A stretch of 64,000 nucleotides of DNA, from NCBI RefSeq assembly GCF_014200015.1, contig NZ_JACHOT010000006.1:1-64000 (forward strand), in the 5' to 3' direction. Numbering within the stretch: position 1 is the first letter of the stretch; each line of letters starts with the position of its first letter. This stretch comes from Aminobacter niigataensis. Lineage in GTDB: Bacteria; Pseudomonadota; Alphaproteobacteria; Rhizobiales; Rhizobiaceae. The translations under genes and the position numbers were made by a program. This document shows, in pieces, positions 26,630 to 37,000 of the stretch. The notes below the pieces were generated by a model. It searched no databases. It was given only the letters and a program-made list of their open reading frames with translations, and was not told the DNA's origin.

Positions 26630-26767
26630 CGAATCGCTCCCGACAATATCTGGCAACAACCCAAAGCTGCTATCGTGCAACCCCTGACATATGCTGAAGA
26701 TGTTCGATGATGCCGGACGAAATGGCCGTATCGGCGCCACTTTCGTTGTTCATGGTTAATACTGTCC

Positions 26768-28138
26768 TCATACTGCATTGATCGGCATCACCTTCGTTGG
26801 CGCCGCTTGCCGTGCGTTGGTACCCGGCGCCTTCAGGCGCAAGGCGATGCCGAAGACCATGCCCATCGTCATGGCCAGCAGATATTGGATTTCCTTGATG
26901 AAGATCACCCACTCGTAGAAGGAATGGAGATAAGCGATCAGAAGGGTCACGCCGAAGCCGAGAAGCAAATTGCCCTCCAATGTGCCCCGCGAGCGCCAGC
27001 CGGTCCACCACGCGACGAACATGGGCACGATCAGCATGATGCAGAACGCGATCACACCCGGATATCCGGCCTCGGCGGCGGTCAGCCAATAAGCGTTGTG
27101 GACAATGTTATTGCGGTTACCCTCGAAGCCGATGACGCCAGCTCGCTCCGAATAGCCAAAGTCCCGGGCCATATGAACGTAGTGGTTGATGCCGACGCCG
27201 AGCGGATAGTCATCGAGGATGAGCGATGCCGCACGATTGAAGGCCGCGCGCTCGTCATATTGGCTTTCTCCCAGCGGATTGAGTTCGAAGCGGTTGGAGA
27301 ATGTGGAAATTGCCAGGGGTGCCACGATGAGAAGCGAGGCGAGCGCGGCAAAGCCGACGGCCATCTTGCGCTGCGTCAAGCCGGCAAGCGCCTGCGTCAC
27401 GAACAGCGTCCCCAATCCGATCACCGAAAACCCGACCGTCGCACGCGATGCCGTGAAGACGACCACGACGATCGTCGCCACAACCATGCCGACCAGATAA
27501 CGGACGTGGCGATAGCCGGCCAGAAGCAGGGCAAGGTGCGGGAAGAGGACGAAGTGGGCCGCCATGCCGAGCGTGTTCTGATGGATGAAGAGACCCATCG
27601 TCTGCGGCAATTGAAGCTGGAATCGCTGGTACAGGACGGCAACGAAATGCGCCGCCATGCCAATCGCCATTCCTTTCAAGATCAGGAAGGGCACATCCGG
27701 ATCAGCGCTGGCACGAGCCACCACCACCATGACGAAGAAGATGCGGACGAATTGCAGCAGGCCGAAACTCGCGGCGACCGGCTCATCGGCTTGCAACAGC
27801 GAAAGCGCGGCAGCGAAAATGTAGAGAAGGAACGGCAGCTTGCACCACATGGGCAGCCTGCCGCGGGGCAAGGTGAAGAGAACCGCAGCAGCGAGCAAGT
27901 CGATGATCGTCACCTGCAGGCCGTATACGAAGCCAATCCAATAGCCGGACCAGGAAAGCAATCCGATGTCGAACATCGGGATGGCGGCGGCAAAAAATGG
28001 CAGGGCGCCGAAAACTATCCAGAATGGCTTGCGCAGCGCGGGCGTGCTTCTTAACAGCAAGCCGAGCGGAAAAATCGCAAGCAAAGCGAGAAAAAGCACC
28101 CCGAACTTCAAAGAACGATAACCCTTATGGCTCGACAT
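26768..28138 (-). CDS. O-antigen ligase/polymerase family (Wzy/ExoQ-like)
   Basis: 456 aa with about 10-12 hydrophobic segments and a periplasmic loop containing NNIVHNAYWLTAAEAG, the NxxH-type motif of the Wzy_C/O-antigen ligase family. It would polymerise repeat units or ligate glycans in the periplasm. Start at ATG 28138; no strong ribosome site. It is the first gene of the leftward polysaccharide operon. The 138-bp gap before the export gene contains TTAACCAT (minus strand, about 26753-26760), a CtrA half-site. Confidence 0.85.
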   Translation of the reverse strand: MSSHKGYRSLKFGVLFLALLAIFPLGLLLRSTPALRKPFWIVFGALPFFAAAIPMFDIGLLSWSGYWIGFVYGLQVTIIDLLAAAVLFTLPRGRLPMWCKLPFLLYIFAAALSLLQADEPVAASFGLLQFVRIFFVMVVVARASADPDVPFLILKGMAIGMAAHFVAVLYQRFQLQLPQTMGLFIHQNTLGMAAHFVLFPHLALLLAGYRHVRYLVGMVVATIVVVVFTASRATVGFSVIGLGTLFVTQALAGLTQRKMAVGFAALASLLIVAPLAISTFSNRFELNPLGESQYDERAAFNRAASLILDDYPLGVGINHYVHMARDFGYSERAGVIGFEGNRNNIVHNAYWLTAAEAGYPGVIAFCIMLIVPMFVAWWTGWRSRGTLEGNLLLGFGVTLLIAYLHSFYEWVIFIKEIQYLLAMTMGMVFGIALRLKAPGTNARQAAPTKVMPINAV

Positions 28139-28169
28139 GGGTGCAATAACATGGCGCCTGGGAACTCCG

Positions 28170-28206
28170 GGTTAACGTCCGAGAACAACCCGACGGAAGG
28201 TTAACG
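28170..28206 (+). repeat. Direct repeat GGTTAACG upstream of the GH9 gene
   Basis: GGTTAACG occurs at 28170-28177 and 28199-28206, 29 bp apart, in the 73-bp divergent promoter between the polymerase gene and the glycoside hydrolase gene. It is a candidate binding site for a regulator acting on both directions. Confidence 0.4.
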
Positions 28207-28211
28207 ACAAC

Positions 28212-30950
28212 GTGGTCTTCGCATTTCGTGTGTTTCTCATGGCGTTGCTGGTCTTGCCGGCGAGTGCTCGCGCCAATCCACCCGCGATCGAAATCGCGGA
28301 GATCGCCATGGCTGCGCCTGATATCATCGCTGTCGAACTGCGCGATCCGTCGTTCGTGCGTGGGCGGATCGTGACCTTGCCCGAGCCGATGCCGGCGATG
28401 CGCGGGCGGTGGACTGCCGTCGATGGGGTGCCAGGCCTGGTCATCGGGCCGAAAGCCGACCATGTCCGGCTCTCGGACACGCCACCCGGCACATTCCTCG
28501 ACCGAGCCAGCGTCGATGCTGCCGGCCTCTACGGTACGATTGGCGGACGTCGCGTCATCTCGGTTCATCGCAAATCCATGCCCTACGATTCCGGGCTCTA
28601 TCCCGGCCCGAATGGCGACACGCGGACAGGCGCCGCCTTCAAGCACCAGGTCTATCTCAAGCTCGACGGTCCCCTGCCGCAGGGCACACATGTCATCCGC
28701 TGGCCGAACGGCATGCTGGCCGACCGAAGCTTCACCTTCGACGACCGGACGACCCGCGCGGTGGCGATCCGTTCGACGCAACTTGGACATGCGACAAAGG
28801 ACACGGCGAAGGCCGGTTTTCTTGCGCTCTGGCTGCCGGGCGGCAAGGACGACGGCGCGGTCGATTTCAGGGACTACGGCACTACCGCCTTCGACATCAT
28901 CGATCCCGAAGGCAAGACGGTCTTCGCTGGCGCCATCAACCTGCGCAAAGATCCTGGTGACGCCGAACCGGGTAATGGCCTGCCCAAGCCGCTGATCGAC
29001 TACACCACGGCAACCGCACCGCGCATCGTGATCCGGTCACTCGACACGAATGCCCGGCGCGTGACGACGGTTGCGCCACACGGCTTGACCGATGGTCAGC
29101 GTGTAGGTCTCGAACGACTGGGCGGCGAACAGGATCCCAGTGCGGTCTTCGGCACTGTGGCCGAGTCCACGGCCAACGCATTCACGCTGGACGATCCAAA
29201 CGAGCAGCTTCCGGCAACCCTCTCCCCCCAGGCAACAGCCACCCCAGCATACAGCGCCAACCGCGCCGGAACCTTCGTCTTCGAGCTCGACTACTCCGCC
29301 TGGATGCCGCAGTCAGGCGGACCATTCCGACTGCGTGTTCCGGGCCTCGGCGTTTCGGACCCATTTCAGGTCGAACCGGATATCTGGCTGAGCGCAGCGC
29401 GGGTTTCCATGACGGGACTCTACCACCAGCGCAGCGGCATCGAGATTGACGGGCGCTTCGGCTACAGCCGACCTGTCGCCTTCCGGCCCGGCCCCGACAT
29501 GTCCATCGTCGAAAGCAGGCTGCCACTGGCCTGGTCGTCCAATTTCGACACGGGTTTCATTGCCTTCGAGGAAGGTGTGAAGCCGCGCTGGCGCACCGAA
29601 AGAAAAGCGCCGGACAGCTATTGGGGCGGCTATATGGATGCAGGCGACTGGGACCGTCGCATCCAGCATGTCGAGGTCGCGGCCCTTCTGCTCGAAGCCT
29701 TCGAGGCCCTGCCTGAGGCACAGCGCGGGACCAGCTTCGATCTGCCGAAGTCGAGCGCCCTGCTCACCAACCCCACCTATCGCGATACCGACGATCTGCC
29801 GGACCTTCTCCATGAAGCGATCTGGGTCATGGATTTCTTCCGCAGGCTGCAGACCGACGACGGAGGCATTCGCGGCGGGATCGAGAGCGCAGCGCATCCC
29901 ATGCTGGGCGAACCCAGCTATCTCGAGCGGCAGGAGGTCTATGCCTACGCGCCCGACCATATCTCGACCTACAAATACGCCGCTGTTGCCGCAAAACTTG
30001 CGCGCATTCTGAAAACGCGGGGCAAAGCGGGCGCCGCCATGCTTTTCGAAGACAGCGCCCGCGCAGCGTGGGCTGCCGCGGAACGCGGCTTCGCCGACCC
30101 AGACACCTTTTATCGCGACGCGATTGTCGTCGCCACGGAGACCGGCGCGTTCGGACCGGGCGGCTGGCCTGCACGACGCGAGCAGTTGCAAGGTATCGCT
30201 CGCGAATATCGCGGCGCCGCGGCGGCAGCACTCTACCGGCTCCTCGGCAGCACCAAACATCGCGATATCTTCGAAGCGTCCTGGCGCGATGACCAGGGAC
30301 TTTTTGCACACAAGGGCGATGCTGCCTGGGACTATCTCAAGACAGCCGGCTCGGATGCGGGGATAGGCGAGGAGATTGTGGCGCGTTTCGCCGCGGAAGC
30401 TGCAATCATCACCGACGCGCAGCAACATGCCGCCTACCCAAACATGAAGCATCCTTATGCCCCTGCCGGGTGGGGAGAAGGCGGCGCGCCCGACTACAAC
30501 CAGACGCAGACGCTGATCCGCGCGCATCTTCTGGCGGGCGACCCACAGATCCTGCAGGTCATGGAACAGGGATTTCAGGCCATGGTCGGGGTCAATCAGG
30601 TAGGCCTGAGTTTCGTGACCGGGATCGGGGCTCGACAGATCCTGCATCCATTGCACGAGGATCACCGTGCCATGGGCGTCGCCGCGCCGAGCGGCATCAC
30701 CATCTTTGGCTTCGCTTCACAGAACGCGACCGCCTACAGCTGGGTGTTCGGCCCGGCATGGTCGCCGCTGGCAGAGTCGGGCACGACCGAAAACGCGCCG
30801 CAGCGCCGAATCGAACCGCCACGCTTTTCCCTGCCCTATCACGAATATCTGGTCGAGCACCCCGCGGTCATCATGCAGCAGGAATACACGGTGCATCAGT
30901 CCATCGGAACCATGGCCGCGCTGGCGCTCTACCTGCACGGCCGGCAGTAA
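28212..30950 (+). CDS. Secreted glycoside hydrolase family 9 enzyme
   Basis: 912 aa. A signal peptide (cleavage near ARA) leads into about 350 residues of beta-rich N-terminal modules, then an Ig-like CelD_N-type domain, then the GH9 (alpha/alpha)6 barrel. GGYMDAGDWDRR holds the catalytic pair D476 and D479; SFVTGIGAR is the substrate-cleft motif; E891 in QQEYTVHQSIG fits the general acid. The start is GTG with GAAGG upstream. GH9 enzymes are mostly beta-1,4-glucanases. Its place among polysaccharide genes suggests it trims or releases the local glycan or cleans mislocalised polymer from the periplasm. Confidence 0.83.
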   Translation: MVFAFRVFLMALLVLPASARANPPAIEIAEIAMAAPDIIAVELRDPSFVRGRIVTLPEPMPAMRGRWTAVDGVPGLVIGPKADHVRLSDTPPGTFLDRASVDAAGLYGTIGGRRVISVHRKSMPYDSGLYPGPNGDTRTGAAFKHQVYLKLDGPLPQGTHVIRWPNGMLADRSFTFDDRTTRAVAIRSTQLGHATKDTAKAGFLALWLPGGKDDGAVDFRDYGTTAFDIIDPEGKTVFAGAINLRKDPGDAEPGNGLPKPLIDYTTATAPRIVIRSLDTNARRVTTVAPHGLTDGQRVGLERLGGEQDPSAVFGTVAESTANAFTLDDPNEQLPATLSPQATATPAYSANRAGTFVFELDYSAWMPQSGGPFRLRVPGLGVSDPFQVEPDIWLSAARVSMTGLYHQRSGIEIDGRFGYSRPVAFRPGPDMSIVESRLPLAWSSNFDTGFIAFEEGVKPRWRTERKAPDSYWGGYMDAGDWDRRIQHVEVAALLLEAFEALPEAQRGTSFDLPKSSALLTNPTYRDTDDLPDLLHEAIWVMDFFRRLQTDDGGIRGGIESAAHPMLGEPSYLERQEVYAYAPDHISTYKYAAVAAKLARILKTRGKAGAAMLFEDSARAAWAAAERGFADPDTFYRDAIVVATETGAFGPGGWPARREQLQGIAREYRGAAAAALYRLLGSTKHRDIFEASWRDDQGLFAHKGDAAWDYLKTAGSDAGIGEEIVARFAAEAAIITDAQQHAAYPNMKHPYAPAGWGEGGAPDYNQTQTLIRAHLLAGDPQILQVMEQGFQAMVGVNQVGLSFVTGIGARQILHPLHEDHRAMGVAAPSGITIFGFASQNATAYSWVFGPAWSPLAESGTTENAPQRRIEPPRFSLPYHEYLVEHPAVIMQQEYTVHQSIGTMAALALYLHGRQ

Positions 30951-30959
30951 CGCGGCAGG

Positions 30960-32039
30960 TCAATCGCTGTAGGCATTGCGCAGGTTCCAGCCGAACCGTG
31001 CCGTATCCCGCAGGCGCTGAATCGCCACGCGCGGCCAGGAGAAGTCGGCGCGATAGGTCTTGCCGACATAGCCGGAATAAGCCCAGGCAAACGAGAGTGA
31101 AATACCGCCGGAGCATTGATCAAGAGGCTCGGCACGGTACCGGCTGAGGAAATCCGCCGCGAAGCTCTTCAGCGTCTGCGCTTGCGCGTCGCTTACTCCC
31201 GCCGGCATGCGCACCGTCTGCGCGTCCAGCCCCTCGATCGTCGCCAGGACGATCAGCGCGATATAGGCCTCGCCAAGTTCCGTCGAATGGACGGTGTCGG
31301 TAAACAGCGCCCGTACGATGTCTTCAGGTGACATATCTTCAAAGCCAGCGCGGGGAGCGCTGGTGAGATGGTCGACCAGTTCGGCCAGGGCGAGGCTCGC
31401 CGGGATGAAGCCGATGCCTGACGTGCTCTTGCCAGACGCCGCGGCACCACTGGCGGCTTGCACCGCGCATCGCCAGACCGGCAAGGCAAGCCGTTCATAG
31501 GCGATCCAGTCCCGCGGATCCTCCTTGTCTGACACGTCCAGCCACGGCGCCATGAACCAAATCGCCCCCAAGGGATTGGTCTCGAGGAATCGGCCCTGGT
31601 ATTCGGCGAGATAACGCACCGTGCCTTGCCGCATGATCGTATCGAGCAGGGAGTGCAGTTCCGTCACGAGCAGAACGTCATAGGTCGCGCCCCCAACGGA
31701 CGGTTGGCGAAATTCGGCGAGGACGTCGACGGAGCCGCCATTGCGATTCATGCCAGCTTTGAAGCCCGACCAAGGGCGCTCGGGATCGGATCCCATGGAG
31801 CGCTGTTCGAGCGACGAGCCGCCGATGTTCTGCATGTTCCAGACAACGGGCCGGCCCGCGCCCGCGGCCATTTCCGCCAGCTTGTCGAGCATCGGCCGGT
31901 CCGTGAGGCTATGGCCGGAAACAAACAATCTCATCGGCGCAACCCACTCCAGGGTTTGCTCCGCGGCCGAAAGGGCGATTGCCGCCGGAGCAATGAACAA
32001 TCCCGCCGCGCACAGCACCAGTCGTCGCATGCCCCACAT
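30960..32039 (-). CDS. Secreted SGNH-hydrolase-like protein
   Basis: 359 aa with a signal peptide (hydrophobic 8-25). FVSGHSLTD carries a block I serine, VTELHSL lies in the middle, and DTVHSTELG resembles the block V Asp-x-x-His pair. Such proteins are esterases or O-acyltransferases acting on polysaccharides. The ATG at 32039 overlaps the upstream glycosyltransferase stop by one base (TGATG), so it is the last gene of the NRPS operon. It could transfer or remove the acyl group made by that system. The family call is from motifs only. Confidence 0.68.
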   Translation of the reverse strand: MWGMRRLVLCAAGLFIAPAAIALSAAEQTLEWVAPMRLFVSGHSLTDRPMLDKLAEMAAGAGRPVVWNMQNIGGSSLEQRSMGSDPERPWSGFKAGMNRNGGSVDVLAEFRQPSVGGATYDVLLVTELHSLLDTIMRQGTVRYLAEYQGRFLETNPLGAIWFMAPWLDVSDKEDPRDWIAYERLALPVWRCAVQAASGAAASGKSTSGIGFIPASLALAELVDHLTSAPRAGFEDMSPEDIVRALFTDTVHSTELGEAYIALIVLATIEGLDAQTVRMPAGVSDAQAQTLKSFAADFLSRYRAEPLDQCSGGISLSFAWAYSGYVGKTYRADFSWPRVAIQRLRDTARFGWNLRNAYSD

Positions 32040-33322
32040 CACGCGTAGGATGCAATCAGTTCGGCGCGTTGACGATAGACCGTCGCCTCATCGAAACGAC
32101 GACCGCAAGAGGCAGCATCACGCACCAGTTTGACGAGGCGGCCGCGATCCCGATCCAGTTCGGTAATGAGCTTTGCCAGGCCAGCGAAATCATCCATGGC
32201 GCTGAACATCCCACCGCCGGCACCTTCGACCAGGCCCACCGGATAGTGGGTACCATATCCCACGATCGGACACCCCGAGACCAATGCCTCGATCAGGCAG
32301 CGGGGCGATTCAGGCGTCTTGTGGCAGAACAGGAAGAGATGGCTTTCGCGTAAGGCATCTAGCACCTTGTCGCGGTCGCCTACATAGCCGGCCAGTTCGA
32401 CATGGTTTCCAAGGCCAAGCTGTTTTACCGTCAACTGCATCTGGTCCAGCAGCGGGCCGTCACCGAGCCAGGTCGCCCGAACATCGACGCCAGCCTGTAC
32501 GACGCCGTGTATGACGCGCAGCCAGTCTTCCGGCCCTTTCATTGCAACCGCACGCCCAACATAGACGATGCGCAGGGGTGCAGCCGCCTCAATCCCTGCC
32601 AGTTTTTGCTCGATCTGTTCGGCATTGATGAAATCCTCCGGCTGCGTGTGGACGTCATAGACGCAGGCAGGATTGGACGAATACTTCTCGTAGGCTTTGA
32701 AAGTATCCATGCCTTGGAAAAGGCCAAGCGAGGACTTGCGCACCAAATGTCGATGATAGGCTATCATCACCGGCAGCGTCATTCTTTCCTTGACACGCCG
32801 TCGAAACCGCAAAGCATGCAACGTGTTGCGCAGGACGTCATGTTCGACGCGGTCAAACCATGTCGCGAAACGGCGCCCTTGTTTGATCGCTTCGAGGGCA
32901 GCAACACCACCCCAATCACCAAAGACGTACCCGAGCGTGAAGCACAGCTTGTCGGCTTTCCCGATCTCCTCCGCCAGTTGCCGACGCGTTGCCCGATATG
33001 CACGGGCAAATGCTCCGATCTTGTAGGCAAAGGGCAGCGGCACGATGCGCATGCGGTCCCGATTGGGCAGGCTATCTATGTCGACCCAGGTCACGGACGC
33101 GTCGTCGCAGTCATCGCTCTCCTGCAACAGACCGCAATAGACGACACGCTCGAAATGCTCGGTCCAGCGTACTAGCCCCGCACATGTCTGGTCATCCAGT
33201 TGCAGACCGCGTGGTCCCCGACGCAGACGCACCATGGTGACCAGGAGCAACGTTTGGCCGCGCGCGGTAGCTTCCATGGCCGCGCCCATGTGCCTTTGTT
33301 CGTCGTATTGCACCAGGCTCAT
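32039..33322 (-). CDS. Glycosyltransferase, GT4-like
   Basis: 427 aa GT-B fold. The C-terminal half shows IVYVGRAVAMKGPEDWL (donor-domain start), WLGDGPLLDQM and ESPRCLIEALVSGCPIVGYG, the EX7E-type donor site. It overlaps the phosphopantetheinyl transferase gene by 4 bp and the SGNH gene by 1 bp. Being cotranslated with an NRPS suggests it glycosylates the NRPS/PKS product or prepares its glycan acceptor. Confidence 0.82.
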   Translation of the reverse strand: MSLVQYDEQRHMGAAMEATARGQTLLLVTMVRLRRGPRGLQLDDQTCAGLVRWTEHFERVVYCGLLQESDDCDDASVTWVDIDSLPNRDRMRIVPLPFAYKIGAFARAYRATRRQLAEEIGKADKLCFTLGYVFGDWGGVAALEAIKQGRRFATWFDRVEHDVLRNTLHALRFRRRVKERMTLPVMIAYHRHLVRKSSLGLFQGMDTFKAYEKYSSNPACVYDVHTQPEDFINAEQIEQKLAGIEAAAPLRIVYVGRAVAMKGPEDWLRVIHGVVQAGVDVRATWLGDGPLLDQMQLTVKQLGLGNHVELAGYVGDRDKVLDALRESHLFLFCHKTPESPRCLIEALVSGCPIVGYGTHYPVGLVEGAGGGMFSAMDDFAGLAKLITELDRDRGRLVKLVRDAASCGRRFDEATVYRQRAELIASYA

Positions 33323-34011
33323 GCCGACAGTTCCCTTTGCGCGGCTTTTTCCTTGACGTTTTTCAGCGCAACACTAGTGGCAATGAATTCGGATGTAATC
33401 GCGATGCGGCCACTGGCTTGGTAGCCGGACAGGAACGGCTCGGCGTCTACGCGAAACCTGGCAAGGAAGCTGCCGCTGGCCATATCCAACGCTACCGAAA
33501 CGGCATGGAAACCGATGATTTGTCGCGATAGCGGGTATTGAGCCTTGTAGACGCTTTCCTTGGCGGAAAAGATGGCCTTCGCTAGGAGCCCTCGCCCAGG
33601 CTCAGCCTGCCTCGCCAGCCACCGTAGCTCGTCGTCATCGCATATCGTGTCGAGGAGGTCTTCGTCTAGCGGTGTCGCCGGTTCGACATCTATGCCGATC
33701 GAACTGCAATCCTGGCTTTCGCGCGCCACGGCCGCAACGCACAAGCCGGAGCAATGGCTGATGCTTCCAACGATGCCGGCCGGCCAGACCGGCGCCCGAT
33801 CCGACGCTGCAGGGATCGCAGCCTGTGGCACGCCCAGCGACGCCATCGCCTGGCGTGCCAGCGATCGGCCTGCTGCAAACTCGCGGCGACGGGATTCCGT
33901 CGCTCGCGACACATAGGACTGCTCGATGGGATACATCACTGCGGCCAGCGAGCGGGGATCCCCCTGCGCTGTCGCCACATGCCCATCGAATAGCTCGGCG
34001 AGCAGACCCAT
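33319..34011 (-). CDS. Sfp-type 4'-phosphopantetheinyl transferase
   Basis: 230 aa, the two-lobed Sfp length. GIDVEPATPL is the magnesium-binding motif and FSAKESVYKAQY the second signature (F-S-x-K-E-S-x-x-K). It converts apo carrier proteins to the holo form with CoA. The start codon overlaps the NRPS stop by one base (TGATG). It is almost certainly dedicated to the carrier domains of the adjacent NRPS (S1471) and PKS (S1822). Confidence 0.93.
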   Translation of the reverse strand: MGLLAELFDGHVATAQGDPRSLAAVMYPIEQSYVSRATESRRREFAAGRSLARQAMASLGVPQAAIPAASDRAPVWPAGIVGSISHCSGLCVAAVARESQDCSSIGIDVEPATPLDEDLLDTICDDDELRWLARQAEPGRGLLAKAIFSAKESVYKAQYPLSRQIIGFHAVSVALDMASGSFLARFRVDAEPFLSGYQASGRIAITSEFIATSVALKNVKEKAAQRELSA

Positions 34012-37000
34012 CAGCTTTCTCGCAGGCGCTGCATCGCGGCGCGCCGGTCGCCGAGCGCGGCTCGGCGCATGGCGGCGCGGTCTGCAACCTGGCTGAGCCG
34101 CTCGTCGGACTTGCCGCGGTCGGCAAGATGCGCAGACAGCGCCGCCACCGTCGGGAAGCGGAACAGATCGGTGATGGCGATGTCGGGCGCGACCGATGCC
34201 TTCAGTTCCCGGTGCGCCTGCACGGCCAGCAGCGAATGACCTCCGAGCGCAAAGAAGCTGTCGTTGAGCCCGACACGCTCGACGCCGAGGATCCGGCGGA
34301 AGGTTTCAGCGATTTCCCTCTGCACGTTGTCGACCGGTGCGACGTAGATCTCGGCTTCCGCCTCGCGCTTGGCCTCAGGCTTCGGCAGGGCCTTGCGGTC
34401 GACCTTGGCATTTGGCGTCAGCGGGAAGGCGTTGAGCGTTACGAAATGCGCCGGCACCATGTATTCCGGCAGCGACTTCGCCAAATGGGCGCGCAAGGCA
34501 CTCTCGTCGAATTTCTTCTCCTTGAGGCGCAGATAGGCGACGATGCGCACGTCGTCGGCGCGATCCTCGCGGGCCATCACGACGCTCTCGGCGATACCGG
34601 GGAACTCGGCGATCCGCGATTCGATCTCGCCAAGCTCGATGCGATAACCCCGCACCTTAACCTGATGGTCGGTGCGGCCGAGGAACTGCAGGACGCCGTC
34701 GGTGGTGTAGCGCACCAGATCGCCGGTGCGATACATCCTGCCGTCGGCAAAGGGATTGGCCACGAAGCGCTCGCGGGTCAGGTCGTCGCGGCCGAAATAG
34801 CCGCGCGCCACGCCCTCGCCGCCGATGACGAGTTCGCCGGCCATACCAGGCGCGACAGGACGAAGCGACGCATCGAGCACATAGAGCTGCGTGTTGGCGA
34901 TCGGCTTGCCGAGAGGCACGACGCCCTCGCCGATGTCGGCCGTCATCGTCGAGGACCAGATGGTCGTCTCTGTCGGGCCATACATGTTTTCGACCGGCGC
35001 CGAGGTCACCTTGCGCAGTTCGGCCAGGAGGGACGCCGGCAGCGCCTCGCCGCCGATGAGCAGATGACGGACCTGCTTGAGGGCCTTGCGGTCCTCCTCG
35101 TTGACAAGGAACATGCGCGCCATCGACGGCGTGCACTGCAGGTGCGTCGCTCCATGAGCTGCGATGTCGGCTGCAAGCGCGCTTTGTGGCATGGCCTCGT
35201 CCGCTTCGGCCCCACGCGACCGTGCAACCACCTCGGCCAGCGGCTTCAGACGCTCCAGCACGATGTCGCTCGGAATGCCATAGTCGATCAGGCAGGCGAC
35301 CTCGTCGACGCCGATGGTCGCGATCTGGTCGACGCGGTCGAGCGCATCGTCGACGGTGCCGAACAGGCCGCTGTCTTCGAAATAGCGCAGGAAGGCGAAT
35401 TCCAGGATGGCATCGAGTTCGTCCGGCTGCAGCGACTGCAGGTCGATGTCCATCGGCTGGACCACGCCCTGCGGCTTCTTGAAGGCTGGGAAGGCCCAGG
35501 CATATTGCTTGATCAGTGCCGCAGCGCTGCGCAGATAGTCCTTCATCGGGCCGCGCGCACGCTCCCGCACCTCCTCGCGATCCGCACCGAGCAGCGTGTG
35601 CAGCATCAGCGTGACCTTGTGCGCGCTCGGGTCGTGGCCAGCCTCGGCCAGCGCCTCGCGATAGACGCGGATCTTGCCGGCCAGCTCGTCGATCGACTGG
35701 CCGAGCAGATGGGTCAACACATTCGCGCCCAGGCGACCGGCTTCGCGGTAGGTGTCGGTATTGCCGGCCGTGGTGATCCAGACCGGCAGCTCCTTTTGCA
35801 CCGGCCGCGGCTGGGTCACGACACCCAGCTTGCCATCGCCGAAATCGAACTCGACCTTTTCGCCGCGCCATAGGCGGCGCACGGTCTCGATGTCACGCAG
35901 CATAGCCGCCTTGTTGTGCGGCGGCGCGTTCTCCGGCCGCAGTACGAAATCTTCGGGCATCCACCCCGACGCGAAGGCCAAGCCGACGCGGCCGTTGCTG
36001 ATGTTGTCGAGGATGGCCCACTCCTCGGCTACGCGCGCGGGATGGTGCAGCGGCAGGACGCAGGAGCCCGCGCGGATCGCCAGGTTCTTCGTCACGGCAG
36101 CGACCGCAGCTCCTGTCACCGCGGGGTTCGGATAGGGACCGCCGAAGGCATGGAAATGCCGCTCCGGCGTCCACAGCGCCTGGAAGCCATGCTCGTCGGC
36201 GAACTTCGCCCCTTCCAGCAGCAGCCGGTACTTTGCTGGCCCGGCGCCGTCGTCATTGCCCCAGTAGAACAGACCGAAATCCATCGGCGCCTTGCCGCTT
36301 GCGCGGCGGCGCGGCACTGCCGGAGCCGCGTTCTTGTGGTCATGCACGTCGCTTGCATGGATCACCACCTTGAAGCCCCGCGCCAGCGTCCAGAACAGCT
36401 CCAGCACGGAGATGTCGAAGGACAGGCTGGTGACGGCGAGCCATACCGGCTGTCCGGCTTCATCGACCGTGATCCGGTCGTCCATGCCAACGAAGAAATT
36501 CGCGACATTGCGATGCTCGACCATCACGCCCTTGGGGCGGCCTGTCGAGCCCGACGTGTAGATCATGTAGGCAAGGTTGGCCGGGGTGACGCCGCTGCGC
36601 GGCCGCTCGGCACTGCCGGAGGCCGCGAGGATGTCTTCGACATTCACACGCCGGGCGCCGTCCACGGCAAGCGATCCATCGAGCGAACGCTCGCTGAGCA
36701 CCACCGGCGCGCCGCTGTCTTCGACCATCAGGGCAAGCCGGTCGGCCGGGAACATCGGGTCGAGCGGCACATAAGCACCGCCGGCCTTCTGGATTGCCAG
36801 CGCCCCGATGACGAGCTCCGGCGAACGTGAGACATGGAGGCCGACCAGCGTGTCCGGCTTCACGCCGAGTTCGATCAGCCGGTGGGCGACGCGGTTGGCC
36901 TTCTCGTCGAGTTCGCGATAGCTCAGCGACCGCTCGCGGAAGGCGACCGCGATGGCGTCCGGCGTCAGTTCGGCCTGTCGCTCGATCAACGTATGTACGC

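Noticed and set aside
26670-26752. 27-codon minus-strand open frame before the export gene (MNNESGADTAISSG...)
   Set aside because: It has a GAGGA upstream and could be a leader peptide, but length and lack of a family give too little support.
33825-35873. 682-codon plus-strand open frame
   Set aside because: It lies antisense to the phosphopantetheinyl transferase and NRPS genes, whose motifs are clear; its translation is His/Arg/Gly-rich without any domain.
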